Assembly (NCBI RefSeq): GCF_902806685.2
Contig: NC_048550.1
Location: 8,227,383-8,291,382, forward strand
DNA length: 64,000 nt
Direction of reading: 5' to 3'
DNA from: Maniola hyperantus
Lineage: Eukaryota; Arthropoda; Insecta; Lepidoptera; Nymphalidae
Within the stretch, counting starts at the first letter, position 1, and each line of letters begins with the position of its first letter. Positions 53,343-63,590 of the stretch are shown here, in pieces. A model generated the notes under the pieces. The model worked only from the letters and a program-made list of their open reading frames with translations. It did not search any database and was not told the DNA's origin. Made by a program: the position numbers and the translations under genes.

Positions 53343-54682
53343 GTTAGGGAGGCGAATAGGGGAATTTTCGGTAATACTCGAGCGTGGCAGTTTAAGATAT
53401 GAGAGATACCTTAGACCTAATAGAACAACCTTGTAAAGTATTTAGCTCTATATGTAGTGACGCGTGCCTAGGATAGACGATCAGATTAGTAAAAAAAAAA
53501 ATCGATAGTCTGAAATACTCGAGCGCGTCAGATTAAGATATTGGGGGTTGATTTTAGTGTTCTAAGACTAAATTTAACTAATCTGACGATAAGTCCTTGA
53601 CGCCGCCGAGTTATAGGGTCGCGAACTTGTAAAAAAAAAACGTTAATCCGGCATTCTCGAGCGCGATTTTTTTATTTTTCATTTTGAAGAATATAATCTA
53701 AAACTTACTAAAAATACAAAATCTGCCGGTTTCCGCATGACCGGAAGTGTGGAGGAGCCATTTCGTCTTCCGAAAAACGCGTTGCGGCATATAAGTCGCG
53801 AACGATACATTTTACCAAAAAAAAGTTTAAATAAACAAAAAAGGTAATTTTATTTCACTCAAAAAAGGTCTCTTTACATTTTTGTCCAAAGTTAAAACTT
53901 TTTGACTTGAAGCAGAAGACGATGAATTGTATTGAGCAAAAATGTAAAGGTCATACATAACAATACAATTGTAATACTATTTTTATATCATTTCATTTTT
54001 TTATACAATAAATAATACAATTCGTACTACATTTCATCTACATTTACGTTGGTTGTACCTATCGCTTTATTGTCATTCTTAAATTCCCCGTTTTATCAAG
54101 GAGAAAGAAAGGAAAAAAGAAACCAAAAAACCTTTTTCGGTCAGATTAAGAGAACCCACCAAAATTTTTGTCAGATTAAGAAAATATGCTTTCAGGATAC
54201 CGAGATAAACCTCCCCTATGAAAATCTGACGCGCTCGAGTATTTCGAAAAAACTTTTTTTTTTGCATTTTCAAAAATTCATCGTAACTTATCGTCGCGCC
54301 GAAATCGTCAGTTTTTTTAAAGGGAGCTTCCTTGGGGCCTACTCAACACCCCTTCCGAAAATCTGACGCGCTCGAGTAATTTTTTTTTTTTTTGCATTTT
54401 TGACTACTTTATATGCCTACCCCCACCACGCAAACCGGCAGATTAGTATACCGTTGTTATCAGAGGCACACGGGGCATACGTAGTATGAATATCTGACGC
54501 GCTCGAGAATGCCCAAGTAACTGTTTTTTTAAACATTTTTGAAAAACCGTACACGCCAAACCCACCGCTAAAATGGTTTTTACCATACGAGCTTTTCTTC
54601 TCGAAATTATTTTATCTTTCGATTTTGATAGGTCTCGACGGCGCCGCTGAATTACGCCATTTAGCTACCTCGCCTCCCTAAC
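53343..54682. mobile_element. 1.34-kb TIR element with six inverted internal motifs
   Basis: The left end is GTTAGGGAGGCGA and the right end is TCGCCTCCCTAAC, its inverted copy. Each is flanked by TA (53341-53342 and 54683-54684). Inside, TACTCGAGCGCGTCAGA-type motifs occur three times on the left in one orientation (53375, 53516, 53654). Three more on the right are in the opposite orientation (54225, 54362, 54493). A shorter GTCAGATTAAG recurs at about 53527, 54142 and 54169. The two frames at 54049-54366 (opposite strands) overlap the motifs and have no transposase signature. Non-autonomous; TA duplications suggest a Tc1/mariner-like mechanism but the superfamily is open. Confidence 0.8.
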
Positions 54683-54699
54683 TATAAGTATACTTGAAT

Positions 54700-54890
54700 T
54701 CTCAAACTCTACGTTGATATGTCTGTCTGTCAGTTACTTTTTCCCGGCTGAACAGCTGAACGTATTTTATCGTTTGGTACTGAGATAGCTCTTGGATACT
54801 TTTATCCCGGGAAAACCAAGAATTTTAAACGGGATTTTTGAATAACTTTAATCTTCGTCCGCGTGGGACGAAGTTGCGAGCAAAAGCTTT
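54700..54890 (+). mobile_element. Helitron-like B element, degraded
   Basis: ATATGTCTGTCTGTCAGTTA, CTTTTATCCCGGGAAAACCA, GGGATTTTTGAATAACTTTA and CGTGGGACGAAGTTGCGAGC. Both ends are lost. Confidence 0.55.
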
Positions 54891-55234
54891 AAAAACATTT
54901 TTAGCGTATTAATCCAAATTATATTTTTACTCAATTGGTTCATCACTTTATCGCTAGGTAGGTTACCTATTAGCAAAGCACCTCATGCCATAATCACCTT
55001 GTTGGGTCATTGGGTAGATATGTGTAGTCTTATTCTTATCAAGGTGCACTTATGCACCTCCTCAGACTGTATGCTATAGAGATTTTCTTTTTCTTACGGA
55101 TTACGCCAATGTAAACCTTTTGTGTCAAAGCAACACCTGCTTTTATCACATAACTACTTTTCAGATGAACCTACCTATAGAACGAGACAGGTCGAGATGG
55201 CAATAAGATGAACTTACCTATAAATAATACAGCT

Positions 55235-55372
55235 CCCAGGCATGCAGGTTTCCTCACGATGTTTCTCTTGACCATTAAAGCAAGTGATACCTATTTAGTT
55301 ACTTAAAATGCACCTAGCTCCGAAAAGTTAGAGGTGCGTGAGCGGGATCTAACCCCTGACCTCCAATCCCGA
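55235..55372 (-). mobile_element. SINE1, 5' part
   Basis: CTCCCAGGCATGCAGGTTTC, CTCACGATGTTTCTCTTGAC, CTCCGAAAAGTTAGAGGTGC and box-B complement GAGCGGGATCTAACCCC. The 3' half is absent. A short N trace (GAGACAGGTCGAGATGGCAA) precedes at 55185-55205. Confidence 0.7.
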
Positions 55373-55629
55373 CCTTTGAATATGCAGTTTAATTAGATGA
55401 AAAGGAAAAACAGAAGATTTTGTTACTTTTTTAATAGTCCGTTTTTACACGTCGTTCTCACGGAATCCAGTGTTAAAAAAAGCTGTTGAGTCCGCGCCGA
55501 ATTTATAGTCGATTCCTGTTCCATCCTTTTGAAGTATACCCGAGAATTATTCACTGGTATCAGTGAATGGTGGTGTTAAAATATTTACTAGAGTATGACG
55601 TGATGGAAAATCCATACTTCCATACTAAG

Positions 55630-55811
55630 TCCAAACATATAAAAGGAAAAGCTGACAGACTGACTGTCAATGCACAGCTCAAACCACAGGACGTATCGGG
55701 CTTTTTGGAATGCAAAAAGCTATTATGACGTAGACATCCGCTAAGAAAGGATTTTTCAAAATTCTTTTAAATAACATAAATCTATGCGGATGAAGTTGCG
55801 GCATCATCTAG
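55630..55811 (+). mobile_element. Helitron-like A element, short
   Basis: TCCAAACATATAAAAGGAAA, GACTGACTGTCAATGCACAG, GACGTAGACATCCGCTAAGA, GCGGATGAAGTTGCGGCATC, ending ATCTAG before T. 182 bases, with the (GTCA)n tract reduced to about two units. Confidence 0.7.
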
Positions 55812-55966
55812 TGTTTTAAGTTTAAAGAATTAAAATATTTTTACGGAAACGCATGATTTTACTTTTATTTATAACAATCTTAAAATTAATTACTTATACG
55901 AATTCTAAGTATGCTGTATGCTTTTATCCCGTAAACCTGTAATAATATTAGAGAAAAATGCTGTGG

Positions 55967-56075
55967 TAAATCTGGCCGCAGTGTAGATGTCGACCTGTCC
56001 GAGTGTCAATTAGTTAACAGGTAGGGACGGCGGTAAGTGTCAAGTGCTGGTAATTAACTTGGGGACAGCCGGCCA
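55967..56075 (+). repeat. Repeat X, copy 1
   Basis: GATGTCGACCTGTC, GTGTCAATTAGTTAACAGGT and GTGCTGGTAATTAACTTGGG align, with gaps, to 56545-56690. Two copies 600 bases apart in the same orientation suggest an old tandem duplication. Confidence 0.45.
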
Positions 56076-56194
56076 CCGGCACTACAGTTAGCCTGTGCGT
56101 AAATAGAGTCAATAGACAACTTCAGCTAATTTTCTCTGACCATCGATTTATAGATCAAACTCATGTGTTTCATTTATAGAAGTGTTTCATTACT

Positions 56195-56290
56195 AGCTGA
56201 TGCCCGCGACTTTATATCAAGGTTTTAATGATCCCGTGTTTTTTATTTTATTTTTCGTGCTAAAAGTTAGCCTATCTCACTCTGTTTAAC
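56195..56290 (-). mobile_element. Helitron-like B element, 3'-end fragment
   Basis: ACTAGCTGATGCCCGCGACT followed by TTATATCAAGGTTTTAATGA and TCCCGTG, then AAAAGTTAGCCTATCTCAC. The rest is missing. Confidence 0.55.
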
Positions 56291-56544
56291 TAGGTCTTTA
56301 TTAAATAGGTACATGCAATTAAATTAAAAATTTATAAACCAGGAATACAAACAAAACCTCTAAAAAGTAGTGTTTTTTTTAATCTGCCATATTTTTTAAG
56401 GGGCAATAAATAACATTTGTAGTGGTCCTTTAAAAATAGGCATACACAACACAGCGGCTCAAGTGAAAATATCTTACGCTAATTATTTATTTTAAAAATA
56501 AAATTGTCTCTACAATAAAAACAGAAAATGTAGAGGTAATCCTC

Positions 56545-56690
56545 TTGGTATTTCAGAAGTCAGATGCCAAATCGTCACAGCATCAATTAGCTAACAAATG
56601 GAGCTAGGGGGATCGTAAACGTTAAATCCTGGTAAGTGACTTAGGCATGTCCGTTCACTGGTTAGTGACGCCAGCATTGACTTGACTAAC
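56545..56690 (+). repeat. Repeat X, copy 2
   Basis: GATGCCAAATCGTCACAGCA, TCAATTAGCTAACAAATGGA and TAAATCCTGGTAAGTGACTT parallel copy 1. Confidence 0.45.
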
Positions 56691-57224
56691 CAGCAGGTTG
56701 GACTCACATGGTCACGTGCCCCGAGAACCATACCTACCCACCGAGGCGCGCCCTTCGAAGGCACTCTCTTAACTGAGAGAAAAAAATTAGACTTTCAAGA
56801 TAGAAAGGGAGGTGTTTTTGTTTAAAATAATATAAGCCTGTTGAAAATTTCTTAGTGCTTTTTTTTTTTTTAATTCTTTATTCAGCCAAATAATAATTAT
56901 ACAATTTTACGCTTGACATCCTAAAACTCTGTTGAGTTTGTATGGATGTTGCACATTCCTCTTATAAAACTAAACTAAACTAGATAATAACTAAGTACAA
57001 ATCAAAACTGATGAAATCGATGCGATCTTAATAATATTGGTAGGTAAAATGTAGGCCGGTAGGTAATTAGCGAAATGTTAATGAATGCTCGCGATTAAGG
57101 TACGTGTTATAACGTCGCACCGCGTACCGTGCAATCTCTCTGCTTGAAGACCAAAGTCTTCGAAAAGTGCGTGTTGCCAGTGTTGACATAATACAAATAG
57201 ATCCGAGATATGGTCGTTAAGTAT
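56691..57224. other. Unassigned stretch
   Basis: A T run lies at about 56861-56873. No gene or recognised repeat was found. Confidence 0.45.
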
Positions 57225-57575
57225 AGAGTTCATAAGAAAGCTCAGAGTCAATCAGCGGACGATGGAGAGAGCTATGCTTGAAGTTTCTATTCGTGATCAA
57301 ATCAGAAATGAGGAGATCTATAGAACGAAAGTAACCGACATAGCTCAGCGGGAGGCGAAGCTGAAGTAGCAATAGGCAGAGCACATAGGTCCCAAGCAGC
57401 TGGAATAGCGACCTCGCACTGGAAAGTGCAGCGTTGGCAGACCCCCACTAGGTGGGCACGCGACATCAAACGAGTCGCAGGGAGCCATTGAATTCAGGCG
57501 CAAGACCGTGGCGTGAGTCCCTACCAGAGATCTATGTCCAGCAGTGGACGTTTGTGGATTAATGATGATGATAGA
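57225..57575 (+). mobile_element. RTE-like LINE, degraded 3' end
   Basis: The product starts MERAMLEVSIRDQIRNEEIY and later TPTRWARDIKRVAGSH, separated by frameshifts and stops. It ends ATGTCCAGCAGTGGACGTTT with a short GATGATGAT tail. It is collinear with 59448-59867 but older. Confidence 0.75.
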
Positions 57576-57989
57576 AACATAATCTAACATAGCTCCATTC
57601 AGAACTAGTATAGTAATAACTAAAAAAAAATCCAACGAAACATAATTAGACTAGTTAGCAAGTAGTGATGCATTAGTTTACAAGTTTAGTAGTCAGTGGT
57701 TTAGTTACAAACTCCGGCGTAGTTAATAGTTCGGCAACCAGACTTGAAACAAGTTAGACACTGATTTCTGGGTCTGAGTTAGCGAATTTTGTTCCAGCGT
57801 GAACGTAGCTTAAGAATTAAGATAGTATATTACGTCTACTTACATAAAACTTTGCGTGAATCTAAATTCCAAATTAATTCGAAAATCGGCATAATCGGCA
57901 GTTCAGAACATCGGCAAAATAGTTGACTGTCTGTCAGTGTTCTAGATATACCTATCCTGTAGAAACAGGATATACTTATTTCGGAATAT

Positions 57990-58137
57990 CCATTTTTTTT
58001 TTGTCTTGTTTCGATCGACGGATCGACCGTGATTTTTTGTAAAGATCTAGTAAGTTATATGCACTTATAATTAAATAGTTCCCAAGGGATTTTTAAAAAC
58101 CTCAATGCCCGCAGACGTAGTTACGGGCATTAGCTAG
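57990..58137 (+). mobile_element. Helitron-like B element, 5'-truncated
   Basis: GATCGACCGTGATTTTTTGT, AATAGTTCCCAAGGGATTTT, GCCCGCAGACGTAGTTACGG and GCATTAGCTAG before T. Confidence 0.65.
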
Positions 58138-58780
58138 TTGAAATCATTTGTAAAATAATTTCATTATTAAAATATTACTCCAACTACTTACTTGTTCATC
58201 AAAGAATTCGTGGGATGTTCAAAGTCAAATTTTAAACACCAAAAAGACGATGAACAGAATTTTCAGCTTAATTAAATATACGAAATATCCTCAGGAATTT
58301 GTTCCACGTTAACAATTTTAATTTTAAAAGGTAATTTTTAGTAGCCTTACATTACAGCTGTGTTAATTAAATTTATTACTAGCTAATGCTCGGCATGAGT
58401 TGCATTACGTCTTTTTCTCACCACTCGCTCGACAATGCCTTATTATTGACCTGTTGTCTTAACGGTAAAGTATGTCATAACATTCTTAAGACTTAGCCGG
58501 GTTGTAATGTTATACTGAAATGTACAATTTGAATTTAGAACATTCCGCACCCAAAGCAAATTTTGTTCCTAAGTTTCTCCCACAGACTACAGTGTATAAC
58601 TTTGTAATTTTTAGTTCATCAACTACTGCTGTCTCGCTTCGACGTATGATGGTGTCCCGTTCACTCGCTAGAAAATTAAACCATAGGTATGATTATTGAA
58701 AAGTTTTATCCAAAGCTTATTTATCTGCGAATTGTTATATTATGGTGTTTTTGAAATGTATTATTTATTTAAACACTCCG
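58138..58780. other. Unassigned stretch
   Basis: ACTAGCTAATGCTCGGCATG at 58379 resembles a Helitron-like 3' end, but nothing after it matches. No gene was found. Confidence 0.4.
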
Positions 58781-58784
58781 TCTC

Positions 58785-58890
58785 AACCGCGACTCGTAGC
58801 GAGCTGAGTCCCTGTGAAAAAGGACCCCGGATAGGTTCGAAACTAGTCGGGCGTACGTCGACTAAATACGTGAGTGTAGCTGGAATACCC
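58785..58890 (+). repeat. Repeat U
   Basis: GGACCCCGGATAGGTTCGAA, ACTAGTCGGGCGTACGTCGA and AATACGTGAGTGTAGCTGGA. The middle block recurs at 2575-2615. It resembles a repeat I know from lepidopteran transcripts, but I cannot name its class. The frames on both strands here are not supported as genes. Confidence 0.5.
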
Positions 58891-59164
58891 TTACTTATAA
58901 AACAAAATGCAATAAATAAATCTAGAAGAGGTGTCGAGAGCAAACATACTTCATTGTAATTAAAAACTCATTACAAAATACTGAAAACAGCCAGCAAATA
59001 CTTTGAAACTATGTTCCGCGGTAGGACTATAATTTACACTGAAAATTACTGCTACAAATTCGGCTGCAAATTGTTACTGGTTATAAGTATCATCGTGATA
59101 ATTATTACAGTACTACAGTATGTTAAATTTTATTTCATGCTGCATCCGCGTTCAAAATACTAGG

Positions 59165-59225
59165 TACATATTTTTTTAGGGTTCCGTACTTCAAAAGGAA
59201 AAAAGGAACCCTTATAGGATGCAAT
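59165..59225 (+). repeat. Repeat C, 5'-end fragment
   Basis: TTTTTTTAGGGTTCCGTACT, then CAAAAGGAAAAAAGGAACCC and TTATAGGATGC. Only the terminal hairpin region of C is left. Confidence 0.6.
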
Positions 59226-59447
59226 GCGTTGCGTTGCATTACTTACTTCAATATTTTACAGGCTGAATGCCGTAGCTATCCCCGGTTGGCCTAAATTAAT
59301 GTGTACATCGAAATCTTTTTTGAGAGCCATAACTTTTTGTCATCAAACAAACAGACATGGCGGTATGACTTTATTATTTAAAATGAAAGTAAGTAAGTAA
59401 GTAGGTATGTAGAGATAATACTCTTGTGATATACCGCTGACCCACGT

Positions 59448-59867
59448 GCTGAAACGTGGACACTAACAAACGGCCTTGTCCACAAATTCAAAGTCGCTCA
59501 GCGAGCTATGGAGAGGGCTATGTTAGGAGTTTCCTTGAGGGATAAGATCCGAAATGAGGAGATCCGCAGGAGAACCAAGTTCACTGACACATCCCAAACT
59601 ATTAGCAAGCTGAAGTGGCAGCGGGCAGGTCATGCCTGTCGTAGAGGCCATGGCCGTTGGAGCCAGAAAGTCCTTGAGTGGAGACCGCGTTTAAGCAAGC
59701 GTAGTGTGGGACGCCCCCCAGCACGATGGACCGACGATATAAAGAGGCTGGCGGGAAGTGGCTGGATGAAGAAGGCTGAGGACCGGGTGTGGTGGCGCTC
59801 TTTAGGGAACGCCTATGTCCAACAGTGGACGTCCACAGGCTGATGATGATGATGATGATGATGATGT
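59448..59867 (+). mobile_element. RTE-like LINE, best 3' fragment
   Basis: An uninterrupted frame (from AETWTL at 59448 to the TGA at 59841-59843, 131 codons) encodes the C-terminal end of a non-LTR reverse transcriptase. Recognisable blocks in order are GLVHKFKVAQRAMERAML, IRNEEIRRRTKFTD, KLKWQRAGHACRR, GRPPARWTDDIKRLAG and YVQQWTSTG. This ending is typical of RTE-type and related endonuclease-reverse-transcriptase proteins in Lepidoptera. The endonuclease and polymerase domains are absent, so it is a 5'-truncated, inactive insertion. A (GATGAT)n tail of about 27 bases follows the stop. SINE1 carries a similar tail. Confidence 0.85.
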
Positions 59868-60139
59868 GAACCCACCAGTGGGATCACGGGTACCCATGTG
59901 ATAGGTATACACTAGACCTATATACCAGTGAGTCAAAGTGGTGGGACCACTGGACCGGCACCGAGCAAACTTTTAACAAATAGAACTACTTACTATTACT
60001 ACCCTACTTACTACATTAATTACTACCTACATATTATATTACTTTGCTTACAATCAGCCTTCAACTCAGCAGATGAAGATTTCACTTCCTTCATTAAGTA
60101 TTTTGCCTAGCGTAACGCAATAGTGATCGTTGAAACTTA

Positions 60140-60400
60140 TGTATATTATGTGGAAAGTCCGGGGTTCGATTGTTGGCTAGTTTGATTAGTTTAACTTCTG
60201 AATTGGCTTAGGTCTAGTCTGGTGGAAGCTTCGCCCGCAACTACGTTACCGGCAAAGCTGTCCTCGTAGTGATTTAGCGTTCCGGTACGAAACTGCGTCG
60301 AAACCTATATAGGTTTTTCAGGTTGGCGCGCTTCCATCTTAGACAGGGTTGTCAGTCGTCACGTCGCAGTCAAGTTAACTTGTATCTGAATAAAATATAA
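60140..60400 (+). mobile_element. SINE2, near full length
   Basis: Box B GGGGTTCGATTGTTGG, GGTCTAGTCTGGTGGAAGC, AGCGTTCCGGTACGAAACTG, GCGCTTCCATCTTAGACAGG, and CTTGTATCTGAATAAAAT at the end. Box A is degraded. Confidence 0.75.
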
Positions 60401-60980
60401 CAAAATAAACACTCAACAAAGAGCTGACTTTGCTATCAACTCACTCATAATAAAGATTTCACTTACTTCCCGAAGTATGTAAATGATACGGCAATATTAT
60501 ATTTATCTTCCCCTTTTATTGCATTACTTCAAACTTTCATTGTGAAGATACAATATCATGACGCAATGATTAAAGGGGAGAATGGGGCAAGAGGAAATAT
60601 GAATAATGTGATCCAGCACATTCCGCCAAATCTTGAAACGTTGGGGAGCATTGTTGAAACTCGTAGCTATGAAATATTATCCGTTAGACGAGATATTTTA
60701 CAGTAGGTACTATAGGTACCTAATACAGAAAGAAACCTGATGGCAACTTACAATTTCACCAATTTTAACACCATTAATATATTTTTATAATGCTAGTATT
60801 CAATTGCCTGATAAAATTTGTGAAAGCGCTCATCAAGAAGTGCTAAACGGATTTTTATTTCAGTTTCCACTATTAATAGTGTCTCGTGGAGAATCTATAT
60901 TGTATCTTTATCATATTTTAATCTCGCGCGAAACCAGCTCAATCACTCAGTTGATGAAAAATTAATATAGTTGAGCGATT
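60401..60980. other. Unassigned A+T-rich stretch
   Basis: No gene or recognised repeat was found. Confidence 0.5.
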
Positions 60981-60983
60981 TTT

Positions 60984-61190
60984 TAGGGCTCCGTACCTCA
61001 AAAGGAAAAACGGAACCCTTATAGGATCACTTTGCTGTCTGTCTGTCTGTCAAGAAACCTATAGGGTACTTCCTGTTGACCTAGAATTCTGAAATTTGGC
61101 AGGTAGGGTCTTATAGCACACGTAAGGGGAACACTCCGAAAATCGTTAATTTGAGGTTACATTTAAAAACTACACCGGCTAAACTATAAA
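60984..61190 (+). repeat. Repeat C, 3'-truncated
   Basis: TTAGGGCTCCGTACCTCAAA, CGGAACCCTTATAGGATCAC, (GTCT)n, GGGTACTTCCTGTTGACCTA, GGCAGGTAGGGTCTTATAGC and GAAAATCGTTAATTTGAGGT. The second half is lost. Confidence 0.7.
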
Positions 61191-61248
61191 CCGATTTTTT
61201 AAATATTTGAATAAGATATTTCGCAGCTTAACGACATCAAAATCCTAA

Positions 61249-61496
61249 TCCTACTAATATTATAAATGTGAAAGTGTGGATGTTTGGATGTTTAGATGTT
61301 TGGATGGTTTGGATGTTTGGATGTTTGTTACTCAATCACGCAAAACTACTAGACGGTTTTGGCTGAAATTTGGAACGTAGATATATTAAACCCTGGATTA
61401 ACACATAGGCTACTTTTTATCCCGGAAAATCAAAGAGTTCCTGCGGGATTTTGAAAATTGTAAATCCACGCGGACGAAGTCGCGGGCATCAGCTAG
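61249..61496 (+). mobile_element. Helitron-like B element, best full-length copy
   Basis: A then TCCTACTAATATTATAAATG at the start; GCAAAACTACTAGACGG, GCTACTTTTTATCCCGGAAA, CAAAGAGTTCCTGCGGGATT; then CCACGCGGACGAAGTCGCGG and GCATCAGCTAG followed by T. This shows A|TC...CTAG|T, a GC hairpin near the 3' end and no TIR, the Helitron pattern. A (GGATGTTT)n minisatellite at 61278-61327 (about six units) replaces the usual (GTTT)n. Confidence 0.85.
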
Positions 61497-61499
61497 TGT

Positions 61500-62220
61500 A
61501 ATATAAGTAGCGGATACGTACCACGATAAATACAAAATATTAAACTGACGATATTTTGACCTAAGCAGTTACATTTTATCAAAACTATATAATTTTGAAG
61601 CTGGAATTTTTATTTACTCGACATAGTTTATTGTTTTGGTGGCGAATTTTTCGCACTTTTTAGAACAATAGAACGCCTACACACACAATATCACAAATCG
61701 TCTGTATTTTAATTTTACACGTTTTTATGTATTATTCTCTGGTGTATTGAAAATATTATTATGAAGTTTTCGCTCTGTTGCTGTGGAAAATAGTTGAAAA
61801 CTTTCCTGATATGCTAGACCATCCGAAATCTGAACCAAATTGAGTGTCGAGGGCGAGGGTTGAGATTAACAGGGAGGTACAATTTTATTAGCATTTTTCC
61901 TCTTTCCGTCGGCTCGGCTCATTTCCTTTCTGGTAATTTACGACTGCACCCGCCATAGGACCAAAATATTATAGAAAACCTTCTCATTGAAACTGAAATA
62001 CTTTGGGTTAATAGGATAGTAGCTAGAGGTGGTTAAATAATATATTACAATAATAATATTGTGTATTTTACGCTAAAATAATACAAACTTATTTATAAAT
62101 TCAACAATTGACAATCAAAGAGTGTAGTCATAATGGTACCTACTCTAGCTATTTTGAATAAATATAGAAATAAAATAGTGAAAAACTAAAGTTTGATTTG
62201 ATTTAAACTATACTTAGATT
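61500..62220. other. Unassigned A+T-rich stretch
   Basis: No gene or recognised repeat was found. Confidence 0.5.
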
Positions 62221-62224
62221 TTAA

Positions 62225-62605
62225 TAGTCATCATCATCATAATCAGCTTACGGACTTCCCCTGTTGAGCCTTCCCTGTCGTGAGCACCACCACATCCTCT
62301 CCTCAGCTTTCCTCATCCAGCCGTGCACTTCACCCACCCTCTTTATTTCGCCAACTTACTGCTGTAGGGCGCACACGTAGCTTACTGTAGCACCTAGGTA
62401 CCTACGCTAACCGGTCTCCACTCTAGAATTTTCGGCTCCAACGGCCGCGATGGCCCTACGATAAATAGGTATGGCCTGCTCACTACCACTCCAGCTTGCT
62501 GATGTTTCGAACTGGATTCTCCCGCACATCCTTCATGGAAACGCCTAATATAGCTCTTTCCATAGCTCTCTGAGCGATGTTGAATTTGTAAATCAGGCCG
62601 CTTCT
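62225..62605 (-). mobile_element. RTE-like LINE, degraded 3' end
   Basis: The TCATCATCATCATAATCAGC tail lies at the left. Then come complements of the VWWCSRQGRLNR-like ending, the GRPTAVSWRNKEGG-like block, CGGCCGTTGGAGCCGAAAAT and GCTATGGAAAGAGCTATATT (MERAILGVSMKDVRENPVRN on this strand). Several small indels break the frame. Confidence 0.75.
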
Positions 62606-62798
62606 AATGCCAGCGCCATTAGTAAGATTTTAATAATACTTCAAATTAAATATTCTTTTGGCAATAGGTAATTTCCGTCGTTAATCCTCATTAATTATAT
62701 CCAATTATCATCAACAAAGCACTACAGTCCTGGAGTCTTGTCAAGCAAACTTCTACATCGGAGGCGGTCAGATACAGGTTCTTTCCAGCTTTGAACCC
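62606..62798. other. Unassigned spacer between two LINE fragments
   Basis: A+T-rich, nothing recognised. Its right part may be the 3' untranslated region of the LINE at 62799-63068. Confidence 0.4.
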
Positions 62799-63068
62799 TT
62801 AAACCCTCCTGTCCTTGTCCACTCCATCAGTCCACCGACCTGTTCCTCCTCCAGCTCTACGGTCCTCTGGTTTGCTGTCCAACAACTTTTTTGAGGTTCT
62901 TGAGTCGCACATGCGTTGCACATGCCCTGCCCATCGCATTTTTGACAGTTTAATGCTTTTGACAACATTTGGTTGTTTATATCCAAGGTATTTACACCAA
63001 ATGGCTCTTTTAAATGAATTTAATCTTGGAACGTCTTTCTCAAAAAATTTCTCCCAATCCTTAAAGGC
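62799..63068 (-). mobile_element. Third LINE family, C-terminal coding fragment
   Basis: On this strand a frame reads DWEKFFEKDVPRLNSFKRAI, then KQPNVVKSIKLSKMRWAGHV with QRM, then a GRWTDGVDKDRRV ending and TAA at 62799-62801. The KMRWAGHVQRM and RW.DGV blocks are well-known C-terminal landmarks of insect non-LTR reverse transcriptases. The frame is distinct from the RTE and R tails. Stops lie upstream (near 63075), so it is truncated and inactive. Confidence 0.75.
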
Positions 63069-63069
63069 A

Positions 63070-63365
63070 CCCTTAGTAAATGCAATACATTAGCATTAGC
63101 GGGCTTTTTAGCCTATTCCAATTCTATAAGCAAATGAAAGAATGGGTCCCCTAAGACTCGACGAACACGGTCCGGGTCGACGTTAATAGACACATTGATA
63201 AATCAGCCCACGCCTCCTCCGCGGCGCTAATGTAAAGAAGAACTTTTGATTTAATAAAACTGGTTTTCGATGGAGCGTAGCTAATGTACTGGTAGGTACT
63301 TAAAGCCTGTAGATACTTTTTTACGATCGATACGTGTGATCAAACAAAATCGAGTAAATGTGTAA
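63070..63365. other. Unassigned stretch
   Basis: CGAACACGGTCCGGGTCGAC and CGCCTCCTCCGCGGCGCTAA form a small GC-richer patch near 63160-63235. No gene was recognised. Confidence 0.4.
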
Positions 63366-63590
63366 TAGAGAGAGAGAGCCAGCGCGTGCCAGCCTGCGTC
63401 ATTTTATATAAGCTGAAAGTTTCTCTGAGTACCCCAACAAGGGAGGAACGATCAGCACCTATAAAGTTTTGATCATGGTGGCTTTGGGAGAATACAGGTA
63501 AGTAATAAAGGTGTACAAAATCTTACGTCAAAGTATAAAGTCAGTTTTTTTTAATATTTTCTTTGGAATCGTATTAGGTATCCCGTGATG
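63366..63590 (+). repeat. Repeat F, near full length
   Basis: AGAGAGAGCCAGCGCGTGCC, ATTTTATATAAGCTGAAAGT, GATCATGGTGGCTTTGGGAG, AAATCTTACGTCAAAGTATA and GGAATCGTATTAGGTATCCC. It aligns to 1681-1900 over its whole length. Confidence 0.75.

Noticed and set aside
54049..54366. 105-codon forward frame inside the TIR element as a transposase remnant
   Set aside because: It contains no catalytic or DNA-binding signature, and an opposite-strand frame overlaps it. Lysine-rich translation simply reflects A-rich DNA.
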